Assembly (NCBI GenBank): GCA_903850565.1
Contig: CAINLV010000111.1
Coordinates: forward strand, 1-64,000
Direction: 5' to 3'
Origin: an uncultured Actinomycetes bacterium
Lineage (GTDB): Bacteria; Actinomycetota; Actinomycetes; Nanopelagicales; Nanopelagicaceae
Length of the DNA stretch: 64,000 nucleotides
In this document: piece after piece, positions 51,607-59,298 of the stretch
Position numbering within the stretch: position 1 is the first letter of the stretch
How the letters are laid out: every line of letters begins with the position of its first letter
The notes under the pieces: generated by a model
What the model saw: only the letters and a program-made list of their open reading frames with translations
Databases searched by the model: none
What the model was told of the DNA's origin: nothing
Made by a program: the position numbers and the translations under genes

Positions 51607-52442
51607 GATTGCATAATAGGGGCTAGAAACTCGCGCATCGTCTTTTGGAAAAGTTCGGGTTCTTCACGTTGTGGCGAGTGACCAGATTTTTCAAAAATTA
51701 CTAACTGCGAATTTGGAAGCAAGTTGGCGATCTTCTCTGCTGAGGAAACAGGAGTCACCCAATCGGTTCTGCCCACAGTTACAAGGGTGGGAACCTGTAG
51801 ATCTGGAAGTTTGCCAGTCAAGTCATAATTTGGCGTGTTGTGCACGAAGCACCAGTTGTGAGATTCGTGTCGGTAAAAACCTGCTTCCACCGCTTTTGCC
51901 GAAGCCACTGGGTCATAATTAAAGTCATAGAGCGGGATTAACTCAGCCCATCTAGCCTTCAAATCTTCATCGTCATATATCTGACCGCTCCAATAGCGAT
52001 CGAAATTATCCCAATTCAATTCAACCCGAGTTTGATTTCGAGCATTTTCTTTCAAAGTCTCAAAATTTGAAGCATCGGCCGAGGTGTCTCGAAGGATCAT
52101 TGCCTTGACTCGATCCGGATACGCGACTGCATATTCCATAGCAATGAAGCCACCATATGAGCCACCTGCCACAACAATTTGCTCAACACCCATCCATTGG
52201 CGAAGACCTTCGACATCTGCAGCCCATTGTTCGTGGGAATAAGGAGGTATGCCTTCACTAACACCACAGCCTCGGGCATCAAAAACGACTACCTGAAAAA
52301 TGTCAGATAACGGTCCAAAAGTTGCCTTTGGCTCGTGAAAGGAACCAATCCCCCCACCACCATGATGTGCAATAAGTACTGGAAGTCCCGGTTCCCCTAG
52401 AACTTCTACATAAAGCTTTGCGTCATTAATTGTTACCCACAT
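51603..52442 (-). CDS. Alpha/beta hydrolase (proline iminopeptidase-like)
   Basis: A 279-residue hydrolase. Oxyanion motif HHGGGGIGSF, nucleophile elbow VVAGGSYGGFIAMEYA (Ser), acid VTVGRTDWVTP (Asp) and His in FEKSGHSPQREEPE complete the triad. RGCGVSEG near residue 57 corresponds to the DxRGxGxS motif of proline iminopeptidases, which remove N-terminal proline. Ester hydrolysis is an alternative. First gene of a two-gene unit with the SDR; divergent from the gene at 52545. Confidence 0.85.
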   Translation of the reverse strand: MWVTINDAKLYVEVLGEPGLPVLIAHHGGGGIGSFHEPKATFGPLSDIFQVVVFDARGCGVSEGIPPYSHEQWAADVEGLRQWMGVEQIVVAGGSYGGFIAMEYAVAYPDRVKAMILRDTSADASNFETLKENARNQTRVELNWDNFDRYWSGQIYDDEDLKARWAELIPLYDFNYDPVASAKAVEAGFYRHESHNWCFVHNTPNYDLTGKLPDLQVPTLVTVGRTDWVTPVSSAEKIANLLPNSQLVIFEKSGHSPQREEPELFQKTMREFLAPIMQS

Positions 52443-52544
52443 GTTCGCACTCTAGTGGAACTCTTAAAAATGAGCGCAGCAGGATTACATATAGCCAGTT
52501 GCCTCCTTAGAATATGGGAGGGCATATTCGAAGGGGCGATCACG

Positions 52545-53438
52545 GTGACCGAGAATCGAACTTGCGTTGTGTATCACTTCTTCGATGGCGGAATGATTTC
52601 CCAAGACAATCTGGCCCACTTCCTGGCCTTTGGATATTCCGAAGAGATCGATTATTACTTTGTTCTCGCCGGTGAATCGCGATTTGATTTTCCAGAGTTG
52701 TCGAATATCAAAATAATGGTGACGCCGAATATGAATTTGGATTTCGGAGGGTATTGCACTTTGGTGCGGACCACCCCAGCAATTCAAGATTACGATTACT
52801 TAATCTTCATCAACTCCACCTGCCGAGGTCCATTTATAGAAGACTTGAAATCTGAAAAATGGTGGGAGAGGTTTACTCAACCAATTGATGATGGCTACGG
52901 GCTCGTGGGACCTACGATCAACATTTTCGACGCTAATGAACAATTGACGATCAAATCAAAGATTGGTGATCCATCGATTTACTTGGGAAGCCACGTTCAA
53001 TCGTATGCATATTGCATACCCAAAAAGGTATATAGAGGACTCATTGGTTTAGGCTTCTATTCTGCTGAAGAACCACTTAATAAGGCCGAAGTTATCGCTT
53101 CGTACGAATTTCGCCTCACCGATTTTGTCCTGAGAATGGGGCTCAATATCAAATCTTTTCTTTCACCCTATGACCTGGATTATCGATTCCCCCATCTGGA
53201 TCTGAACGCAACCTCCCATACTGGAGATCTGCTTTATCCAGATTCATACTTCGGGAGAACGGTTGGAATAAAAGAAGTGATGTTTGCCAAAACGAATCGT
53301 AATCTTTATTCGGAAAGCGAACTTTTTGCCGTAGCTCAAGAGATGCTTTCGGCAAATCCTGAGGTAATAAACTCTCCAGCAATAAACTCCTCCAGAATGC
53401 GTTTTTACATCCATCGAGTCAGACCAGGAGTCATCTAA
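52545..53438 (+). CDS. RgpF-like glycan-associated protein
   Basis: A 297-residue soluble protein. It starts with RTCVVYHFFDGGMISQDN and a strand-rich fold, then NMNLDFGGYCTLV, DYDYLIFINSTCRGPFI and LVGPTINIF. The 'FGGY...YxxxxxINSxxRGPF...LVGPTI' order is found in a group of glycosyltransferase-related proteins near polysaccharide genes and in RgpF-type proteins. Catalysis is not proven. GTG 52545 is preferred (GGGG upstream, family start); the frame is open to GTG 52455. It overlaps the CorA gene by one base (TAATG), an unexpected partner. Confidence 0.65.
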   Translation: MTENRTCVVYHFFDGGMISQDNLAHFLAFGYSEEIDYYFVLAGESRFDFPELSNIKIMVTPNMNLDFGGYCTLVRTTPAIQDYDYLIFINSTCRGPFIEDLKSEKWWERFTQPIDDGYGLVGPTINIFDANEQLTIKSKIGDPSIYLGSHVQSYAYCIPKKVYRGLIGLGFYSAEEPLNKAEVIASYEFRLTDFVLRMGLNIKSFLSPYDLDYRFPHLDLNATSHTGDLLYPDSYFGRTVGIKEVMFAKTNRNLYSESELFAVAQEMLSANPEVINSPAINSSRMRFYIHRVRPGVI

Positions 53439-54409
53439 TGATCGTTGATTCGGCACTTTACCAAAATGGGCGACGCACTTCTGGTCCAACTGATATTTCA
53501 GATCTGGTTGACATAGCAAAACGCGAAGGAGGATTTGTTTGGCTTGGTCTAGCCGAGCCAACCAAAGAAGAATTCGACATGGTGGTTGGCGAATTAAATT
53601 TTCACCCACTTGCCGTGGAGGATGCAATCCACGCAAAACAGCGCCCAAAAATTGAAGATTACGAAGGTCTGACTTTCTTCGTGCTCAAAACCGTTTTCTT
53701 TGATCGAAAAGAAAGTGAAATCACGACAGGCGAGCTACTGTGCTTCATTGCAGATCACTTCATCGTCATTGTCAGACATGGAGAAGGATCGCCATTGGCA
53801 CAGGTAAGGCAAGGGTTGGAAGATAAACCCGAGCTCCTGGCAGCCGGTCCATTTGCGGTTTTGCATGCTGTTGCCGACCGAGTGATCGATGGGTATACGG
53901 CCATTGCAGGTGAGCTCGAAGGAGAGGTTGCCAGTCTTGAAACTAGAGTATTCAGTGGGCAACGCCAGACATTTTCGCAAGATATCTATTTTCTCAAACG
54001 AGAATTCATTGAATTCCGACATGCAATCGAGCCGCTAATCACTCCGGTTCAAAAATTGGCCAACGAAACTTTTACATTAGTGCCGACGACTCTTAAGCCA
54101 TTCTTTCGAGACACGCTCGATCATCTTCTCCATGCAGTTGAGCATGCAACTGGATTAGATTCTTTGTTGACAGCGGTGCTCCAAGCAGATCTGGCTCATG
54201 TTCAAGTGCAACAAAATATTGATGTGAGAAAAATATCCGCCTGGGTGGCATTGGCCTCTGGACCAACAATGATCGCCGGAATATACGGTATGAATTTTCA
54301 CCACATGCCGGAGCTGAGTTTTGCTTATGGCTATCCAATTGTGATTTCAGGTATGGTGACTTTAACGCTCTTTCTGCTCCGAAAATTTAAGAAGTCTGGT
54401 TGGCTTTAA
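53438..54409 (+). CDS. corA: CorA-family Mg2+/divalent cation channel
   Basis: A 323-residue channel subunit with a large cytoplasmic N-terminal domain (~residues 1-255) and two C-terminal membrane helices. The family GMN motif is intact in GIYGMNFHHMPELSF between the helices. HPLAVEDAIHAKQRPKIEDY near residue 57 is the conserved cytoplasmic motif. ATG at 53438 overlaps the stop of the preceding gene (TAATG). Pentameric, moves Mg2+ or Co2+ inward. Confidence 0.93.
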   Translation: MIVDSALYQNGRRTSGPTDISDLVDIAKREGGFVWLGLAEPTKEEFDMVVGELNFHPLAVEDAIHAKQRPKIEDYEGLTFFVLKTVFFDRKESEITTGELLCFIADHFIVIVRHGEGSPLAQVRQGLEDKPELLAAGPFAVLHAVADRVIDGYTAIAGELEGEVASLETRVFSGQRQTFSQDIYFLKREFIEFRHAIEPLITPVQKLANETFTLVPTTLKPFFRDTLDHLLHAVEHATGLDSLLTAVLQADLAHVQVQQNIDVRKISAWVALASGPTMIAGIYGMNFHHMPELSFAYGYPIVISGMVTLTLFLLRKFKKSGWL

Positions 54410-54435
54410 TTTTTTCGGAGCCGAATCGAGAAAAA

Positions 54436-54726
54436 CTACATCTGGGCGAGTTCAAATATTTCAATACTCAGTTGACCAGAATTCCCTGCAAGTAGTGGAT
54501 TTCCTTGGGTTAATGCCTTAGCTGCTTCCAGTGAATCTGCTTCTACGATCGTGTATCCACTTAGATTAGTTGGTGTGGCCATAGATCCGTCATCAACGAC
54601 GACCCCACCTGCACCAAAAGGCGCGCCTTCATCCACGAGCGCCGAACCAACTTTGCCCATCCATGCACCCCATGCTGCGCCCATTTCTTCGGACATATCT
54701 GCAGCTGGACCTTTGAAGAGATAAAT
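54436..54726 (-). CDS. YCII-related protein, no canonical start codon
   Basis: About 96 residues of the YCII/DGPF fold: KVIYLFKGPAADMSEEMGAA, AWMGKVGSALVDEGAPFGAG, YTIVEADSLEAAKALTQGNP and a terminal IEIFELAQM. The conserved first strand (KVIYLF) has no ATG, GTG or TTG within reach after the upstream stop at 54771: candidates are ATT at 54726 or ATC at 54753. The first ATG (in ADMSEE) would delete the first strand. AAAGGAAAG lies upstream, fitting translation from a rare start. Third gene of the ArsR operon; function of the family is mostly unknown. Confidence 0.7.
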   Translation of the reverse strand: MYLFKGPAADMSEEMGAAWGAWMGKVGSALVDEGAPFGAGGVVVDDGSMATPTNLSGYTIVEADSLEAAKALTQGNPLLAGNSGQLSIEIFELAQM

Positions 54727-54770
54727 GACTTTAGTCTTCGCTTTCCTTTCGATTTGGTTGATGTGATTTT

Positions 54771-55748
54771 CTAGGCGGCAGTGCGCCGTCCAGAAAAAGC
54801 GATTAATTTGGCAATATCCGAATCGGATTGCTCTGCAATAATTTCCGGGGCGAAGAGCCCACGGTCTCGTACTTCTTGGGTAATGATCATTCTGCAATTA
54901 TTGAGAACATAGCCAGCCACAGGATTTGAGACTTCGTATTCCTGCCCGGTTGCTTGCGAGAGATCCCAACCATGAATGAGAAGTTCCATGCTCATAAGTC
55001 CAGCTACCACTGGAGCCGGAAGAACTCCAATTCTGATATCAATTTCTCCACTCAAACCATGGTTTCGTAGCGCTTCAATCGTCCGTTGTGCCAGGTCCGC
55101 GATCTCGATTTCAGGGCTTTTTTCATGGTCGTGGACAACATCCAAGCCCAGACCTCTAGCCGTGTTTGAGAGTGATCGAAAGAGATGATCAACTAATTGT
55201 TCGACAGTCATTTCTGGGCAAGGAGTTGGTTTTTGAAAATCACTTGGCGAAATATTGGTAAGAATTCTTTGAGTAATGGCTAGGCAAGCTTCGATGGCCA
55301 CTATGGGATCCATATTCTCCGGAGCAAACGACCAAGGATCGGCCGTTGCGACTCCAGATGATGAGAAGGTGGAAAGGCGATCTAGATAATGATTCCACCC
55401 TTGGGCATGCCCGGCTTCTTGTTCTTCATTTAGGCCTGCATGGACCAACCTTAAATTTGTCCCACCTTCGACGCCTTCCAAGGTTATTGAAACTGTAGAA
55501 GCACCTGGTGGAAGATCTTCCGAACCTTCCCATCCCCAACTAAGAACCATCTTCTTGCCTGGAACTAATTCCAGAATATTTCCCATCGCCGAATGCCCAG
55601 GAGTAATCGTCCAGCGATATTCCCCGCCAACTTCCAACTCAATGCGTGCGGCAACAGTTTTCCATCTGCGAAGACGCTCAGGTTGGGTAACCAACTCAAA
55701 TACCGCATGAGTGTCCAATGGGAGAAAAACGGTGGTATCGAATGCCAT
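54771..55748 (-). CDS. Fusion of SRPBCC (AHSA1) domain and DinB/TIGR03086-like domain
   Basis: A 325-residue two-domain protein. Residues 1-145 are an AHSA1-type SRPBCC fold (TTVFLPLDTHAVFELVTQPE, GGEYRWTI, GWNHYLDRLSTF). Residues ~150-325 are a maleylpyruvate-isomerase/TIGR03086-type four-helix domain (FQKPTPCPEMTVEQLVDHLF, SMELLIHGWDLSQATG). The second domain is typical of mycothiol-using actinobacteria. Its ATG overlaps the arsR stop (TAATG). AHSA1 genes behind ArsR regulators are a common pairing; detoxification of a small electrophile is a possible role. Confidence 0.82.
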   Translation of the reverse strand: MAFDTTVFLPLDTHAVFELVTQPERLRRWKTVAARIELEVGGEYRWTITPGHSAMGNILELVPGKKMVLSWGWEGSEDLPPGASTVSITLEGVEGGTNLRLVHAGLNEEQEAGHAQGWNHYLDRLSTFSSSGVATADPWSFAPENMDPIVAIEACLAITQRILTNISPSDFQKPTPCPEMTVEQLVDHLFRSLSNTARGLGLDVVHDHEKSPEIEIADLAQRTIEALRNHGLSGEIDIRIGVLPAPVVAGLMSMELLIHGWDLSQATGQEYEVSNPVAGYVLNNCRMIITQEVRDRGLFAPEIIAEQSDSDIAKLIAFSGRRTAA

Positions 55749-56068
55749 TATTTTTTCCTCTCTTTTTTCACAAGATATTTTTGGGCGTCTGCTACCAGAA
55801 GATCGATTTCATTGCTCCAAAACTCATCGAGAAAGAACTGTCTTACTTTGAGCATTCCTTTAGGGTTCACTTTGTAGAGCCGATTCCGTCCAACTTTGCG
55901 TGCATCCACCAATCCCGCCTGTTCCAGAAGAAGTAATTGTTGCGAGATCGCAGAGCGGCTGATTTCAAATTCATTTGCAATATCAGTAACCGTTAGTTCA
56001 TTCTTAGATAGGAGATGCAAAATCTTTCGACGCGTGGATTCGGCCACAACTTCTAATAAATCGATCAT
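55748..56068 (-). CDS. ArsR-family winged-helix regulator
   Basis: A 106-residue repressor: RRKILHLLSKNELTVTDIAN, EFEISRSAISQQLLLLEQAG as recognition helix, and KVGRNRLYKVNPKGM as wing. No metal-binding Cys motif (no CxC), so it likely responds to an organic signal as do the AHSA1-linked ArsR regulators. A 16-bp dyad lies nine bases upstream of its start. It overlaps the next gene by one base, and controls its own operon by inference. Confidence 0.9.
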   Translation of the reverse strand: MIDLLEVVAESTRRKILHLLSKNELTVTDIANEFEISRSAISQQLLLLEQAGLVDARKVGRNRLYKVNPKGMLKVRQFFLDEFWSNEIDLLVADAQKYLVKKERKK

Positions 56069-56076
56069 ATAAATAC

Positions 56077-56092
56077 GTTAGTTGAAACTAAC
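56077..56092. promoter_or_regulatory. ArsR operator candidate
   Basis: GTTAGTT (56077-56083) and AACTAAC (56086-56092) form a seven-base perfect inverted repeat with GA between, eight bases upstream of the arsR start at 56068. This position would block RNA polymerase. Confidence 0.6.
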
Positions 56093-56104
56093 CTATTCCA
56101 CAAT

Positions 56105-56129
56105 AGCTAATTTCTATTATTAATTAGCT
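56105..56129. repeat. AT-rich inverted repeat
   Basis: AGCTAATT (56105-56112) and AATTAGCT (56122-56129) with a nine-base spacer, followed by TTTTTT on the plus strand. It lies after the end of the UPF0126 gene (minus strand) but its T-run points the wrong way to terminate that gene; it could be a second operator for the arsR promoter. Confidence 0.4.
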
Positions 56130-56140
56130 TTTTTAAATAT

Positions 56141-56746
56141 TTATCGCAACTTTGGCAAATGCCAGTCGAACCTCACTGAAAGTTCTCTAACAGTTATCGT
56201 CATCATCCCAGAAGCGATAACCAGGAAAAATGTTGCAACATGAAGTTGATGTAATCCAACATAAGTAATGGCGCCGGCTAAACAAGAAGTTCCGATAGTT
56301 TCTCGGTGAAGTAACACAGGTTCTACTTGGCATAAGACATCCCTGAAGAGACCACCCGTAACTCCACCAATCAAGCCTAATATCGAAGCGCTAACCCAAT
56401 TTGCGTGCAAGGCCAAGGCAAAGTTGGTACTTGAAACGGTTGCTACTGCCAGTCCAAAAGTATCCAACGAAAGTACGAAGCGACCAATAGGTAGTGTTTT
56501 TCGAATCAAGATTGTTAGAAGAACTGCAAGAATGATTGAAGCAAAGAGCCAAGGATGTTGTAACCAAGGCGGAGTTCGACCCAAGAATAAGTTGCGAAGC
56601 GTGCCGCCGCTCAGCGAAGAAATTGCAGATATTAAAGCAATACCGCCGTAATCCATCCCTTTGCTAGCTGCCACCCGGGCACCGACCAATGCAAAAGCGA
56701 AGGTGGATACAAGGTCCAGAATGGAAACGATCGAATTCAAATGCAT
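56141..56746 (-). CDS. TRIC/UPF0126-family membrane channel
   Basis: A 201-residue polytopic protein with about seven helices in two repeat halves, each starting with a glycine-rich turn: SSLSGGTLRNLFLG and LIGGVTGGLFRDVLC (family GGxxRD). RTPPWLQHPW follows the first. Family members form trimeric cation channels (YicG/TRIC). The first motif has RN in place of RD. It follows the CitE-like gene after nine bases, so they may be cotranscribed. Confidence 0.85.
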   Translation of the reverse strand: MHLNSIVSILDLVSTFAFALVGARVAASKGMDYGGIALISAISSLSGGTLRNLFLGRTPPWLQHPWLFASIILAVLLTILIRKTLPIGRFVLSLDTFGLAVATVSSTNFALALHANWVSASILGLIGGVTGGLFRDVLCQVEPVLLHRETIGTSCLAGAITYVGLHQLHVATFFLVIASGMMTITVRELSVRFDWHLPKLR

Positions 56747-56755
56747 GGCGCGGAC

Positions 56756-57604
56756 CTATCTGCCTTGATTTTCTATAAGTGCATTGGCCCATTTTGCATG
56801 TGCCTGATCGATCATGGATCCATCATCATCAGTGGTTGCAGCACCGTGAGAAAGTTCGAGCAATTCCAAAATTCTCTTTGCTCGTGCGATTTCATTTTCG
56901 CTCGTCATAAAAACTTCATTAATAATGGATACCTGCGCCGGATGAATACAAAGCCTTCCAATAAACCCAGAACGGCGCAACGCTTCTGAGGAATCTCGTA
57001 GCCCAGATATATCTTGAAAATTCCGGGCTGTCGGACCGACGGGAGAGTTAACTCGAGCTGCGCGAGAGGCGAATAGCAAAGAATTACGTGCAAAGTTCAT
57101 TACTGACCCATCATGATCGGTGGGCAACGCTAGATCTCCAGCTAAATCTTCTTCCCCAAGGGCTAGGCGAACCACCCGCCGTGACTTGGCGATCTCTTCT
57201 GCCCGTAATACTCCCGCTGCACTTTCGATGAGTGGCATAAGCATCAGACCCTGGATATTGCTCGCTTTTTCAAAATCAGAGATGACTCCTGCGACCTGGT
57301 TTACCTGGTCTGACGACTCAACTTTTGAAGGCACAATTCCAGTAACTTTTTGGTGAACTGCGATGGCCAAATCTTTATACGTTTCTGAAGGCTCGGCATT
57401 TACTCGGACCCACAATTGGGTGCTCCCCCGATAATTCGCCAGGTAGGATTTTAAATTCGCTCTTGCTTGTTCTTTCTCTGCTTGAGGCACCGAATCTTCT
57501 AGATCCAGAATGAGCGCATCAGCGCCTCTAGAGTCGGCCCCTAAAAGCATTCCCTCATTGCTGGTGGGAACAAATAAATAGCTACGTGCCGCAAAAACTT
57601 TCAT
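56756..57604 (-). CDS. HpcH/HpaI aldolase family, CitE-like lyase
   Basis: A 282-residue CitE-like enzyme cleaving or forming beta-hydroxyacyl-CoA or similar compounds. RSYLFVPTSNEGM at the start, ALILDLEDSVPQAEKEQARA (metal-binding Glu-Asp), LWVRVNAEPS, LMPLIESAAGVL and ALGEEDLAGDL match the family, and GRLCIHPAQVSIINEVF is the CitE C-terminal signature. ATG 57604 is chosen because the conserved region starts eight codons later. Family roles include citramalyl-, malyl- and beta-methylmalyl-CoA lyases; with methylaspartase and a family III CoA-transferase elsewhere in the window, a mesaconate-derived route is conceivable. Confidence 0.85.
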   Translation of the reverse strand: MKVFAARSYLFVPTSNEGMLLGADSRGADALILDLEDSVPQAEKEQARANLKSYLANYRGSTQLWVRVNAEPSETYKDLAIAVHQKVTGIVPSKVESSDQVNQVAGVISDFEKASNIQGLMLMPLIESAAGVLRAEEIAKSRRVVRLALGEEDLAGDLALPTDHDGSVMNFARNSLLFASRAARVNSPVGPTARNFQDISGLRDSSEALRRSGFIGRLCIHPAQVSIINEVFMTSENEIARAKRILELLELSHGAATTDDDGSMIDQAHAKWANALIENQGR

Positions 57605-57750
57605 CAGCGGTGGTTGCTCCCTTGGCTTCGAATTTGAGATTTGCACAATCATACGTTGCCCCAACAATAGGATTAAATTTATACATTTTTCCCCATTGTC
57701 AGATGATTCTTCGCCTAAAATCTTAGTAATCCTAAATAGACTAGGAACCT

Positions 57751-58677
57751 ATGAGCACCATTTCATCTAAATCGCCCGTGGTGGTCGTGGTTGGAAGCGC
57801 CAATATAGACCTCACTAGTTACGCCCGCCGGCTACCCGAAGGTGGCGAAACTTTAATGGGTGATTCCTTTTCTGAAGGTTTTGGTGGCAAAGGCGCTAAC
57901 CAGGCAGTGATGGCCGCATTAGCCGGCGCAGAAGTTCATTTCATCGGAAGTGTTGGTGATGACCAATTTGGGAAAGCGCTCATTTCTAATTTCCAGCATT
58001 ATGGAATAAACACCTCGGGGATCAATATTGCCGAAACAAGTAGCGGTATTGCTCACATATGGGTAGACGAAAGTGGCGAAAATAGAATTCTGATCATTCC
58101 TGGAGCAAATGGGACAATCTCAACTGAAGATGTTGAACGGAATCTGGCTGCAATTCCACATATCGATTTCATTATAGGTCAATGTGAAATTCCACAGTCG
58201 GCCACCTTCTCAGCATTTCTTGCCGGAAAAGCCAGAGGCGCCACCACGATACTAAATCCAGCGCCTTATCAAAGTCTTGCCGATAAACTTCTAGCGCTAA
58301 CGGATTGGTTGATTCCCAACGAAAGTGAATTCGCGCTTCTCGATAAATTCTCGCGACTGCCAGAGTCCAAATTGGTAATTGCCGAACTTCGACCTGAAAA
58401 GAACCTAATTGTTACTTTGGGTGAAGAAGGCGCTGCTCTTGCGCTGCCTAATAGCACCGTCGATTACATTGAATCGACGAAAGTCCGTTCCGTCGATTCA
58501 ACCGGGGCTGGTGATTGTTTTATTGGTTCATTCACTGCGGCATTAGGTCTGGGACTTAATCCGCATGAAGCGACAAACTTTGCTTGTCAATGTGCGGCAA
58601 TAAGCGTGACCCGAAAGGGCGCGCAGGCCTCCTATCCTTCTATGGAGGAGTCTGCGAATCTAATTGCCACTTTATAG
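57751..58677 (+). CDS. rbsK: Ribokinase (PfkB family)
   Basis: A 308-residue sugar kinase phosphorylating ribose or a similar sugar. GFGGKGANQAVMAALAGAEV near the N-terminus, FIGSVGDDQFGKAL, ILNPAP and the catalytic DSTGAGDCFIGSF match ribokinase closely. AGGA lies five bases before ATG 57751. The ribose could come from the nucleoside hydrolase at 16032 or the ribose-type importer at 35284-38965. Confidence 0.88.
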   Translation: MSTISSKSPVVVVVGSANIDLTSYARRLPEGGETLMGDSFSEGFGGKGANQAVMAALAGAEVHFIGSVGDDQFGKALISNFQHYGINTSGINIAETSSGIAHIWVDESGENRILIIPGANGTISTEDVERNLAAIPHIDFIIGQCEIPQSATFSAFLAGKARGATTILNPAPYQSLADKLLALTDWLIPNESEFALLDKFSRLPESKLVIAELRPEKNLIVTLGEEGAALALPNSTVDYIESTKVRSVDSTGAGDCFIGSFTAALGLGLNPHEATNFACQCAAISVTRKGAQASYPSMEESANLIATL

Positions 58678-58683
58678 ATTGAA

Positions 58684-59289
58684 CTAATTGTGCACGAAGA
58701 GAATTTGCGGAACTTTTGAAATTCTAATCTGAGCTTTGGAGGCTACAACATCATTACAGTAGGTTCCATCTCCGATAGCGGTCATATCCCTCCACCCAAC
58801 TTCTTTGGCGATCTCAGTCCTGACAATCATTGCGCCGATGTCAATATTTCCTAGGGAAGGACTAGTCTGAAAGAAATTGTAAGGAATTTGGTTCCTTGCT
58901 CCTGGTCGATCATATGAGTGCACCATGTCGCAAATAACTAAATCACTGTCATCAACTTTGGCCCTAGACATCATGTTCTGCACGAATACCGGCACATAAT
59001 AATTGTCATCATTTGTAATAAGTAGATACTCTCCCTTCGCGTCATTGATTGCCATCTGTCGCAATGAATGCCCGAAATCGTTATACCTCTTGGAAGTAAA
59101 CTCATAATCCATCTGCTCTGGATATTCTTCACGATATGCGCGAAGAATCAATTCAATTTTTGGATCGTATCCATCGTGATACACCTTACAAAAAAAATCT
59201 TGATCGGTCTGAACGAAAAGACTCCGCAGCAACACATGAATCGCCTCTGGGCGTTGGTAGGCAACGACTCCGATAAATAACCGTTTCAT
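58684..59289 (-). CDS. Family 2-like glycosyltransferase, short
   Basis: A 201-residue GT-A domain: RLFIGVVAYQRPEAIHVLLR at the start and YLLITNDDNYY as the metal-binding DDN motif. It lacks any C-terminal extension; about the minimum length for a catalytic GT domain. Nine bases downstream of the GT4/methyltransferase fusion gene on the same strand, so cotranscribed and likely acting on the same glycan. Confidence 0.8.
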   Translation of the reverse strand: MKRLFIGVVAYQRPEAIHVLLRSLFVQTDQDFFCKVYHDGYDPKIELILRAYREEYPEQMDYEFTSKRYNDFGHSLRQMAINDAKGEYLLITNDDNYYVPVFVQNMMSRAKVDDSDLVICDMVHSYDRPGARNQIPYNFFQTSPSLGNIDIGAMIVRTEIAKEVGWRDMTAIGDGTYCNDVVASKAQIRISKVPQILFVHN

Positions 59290-59298
59290 AGCAACAAT

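Noticed and set aside
56105-56135. AT-rich hairpin with T-run as terminator of the UPF0126 gene
   Set aside because: The T-run follows the hairpin on the plus strand, whereas the gene ending nearby is on the minus strand; no plus-strand gene ends here.
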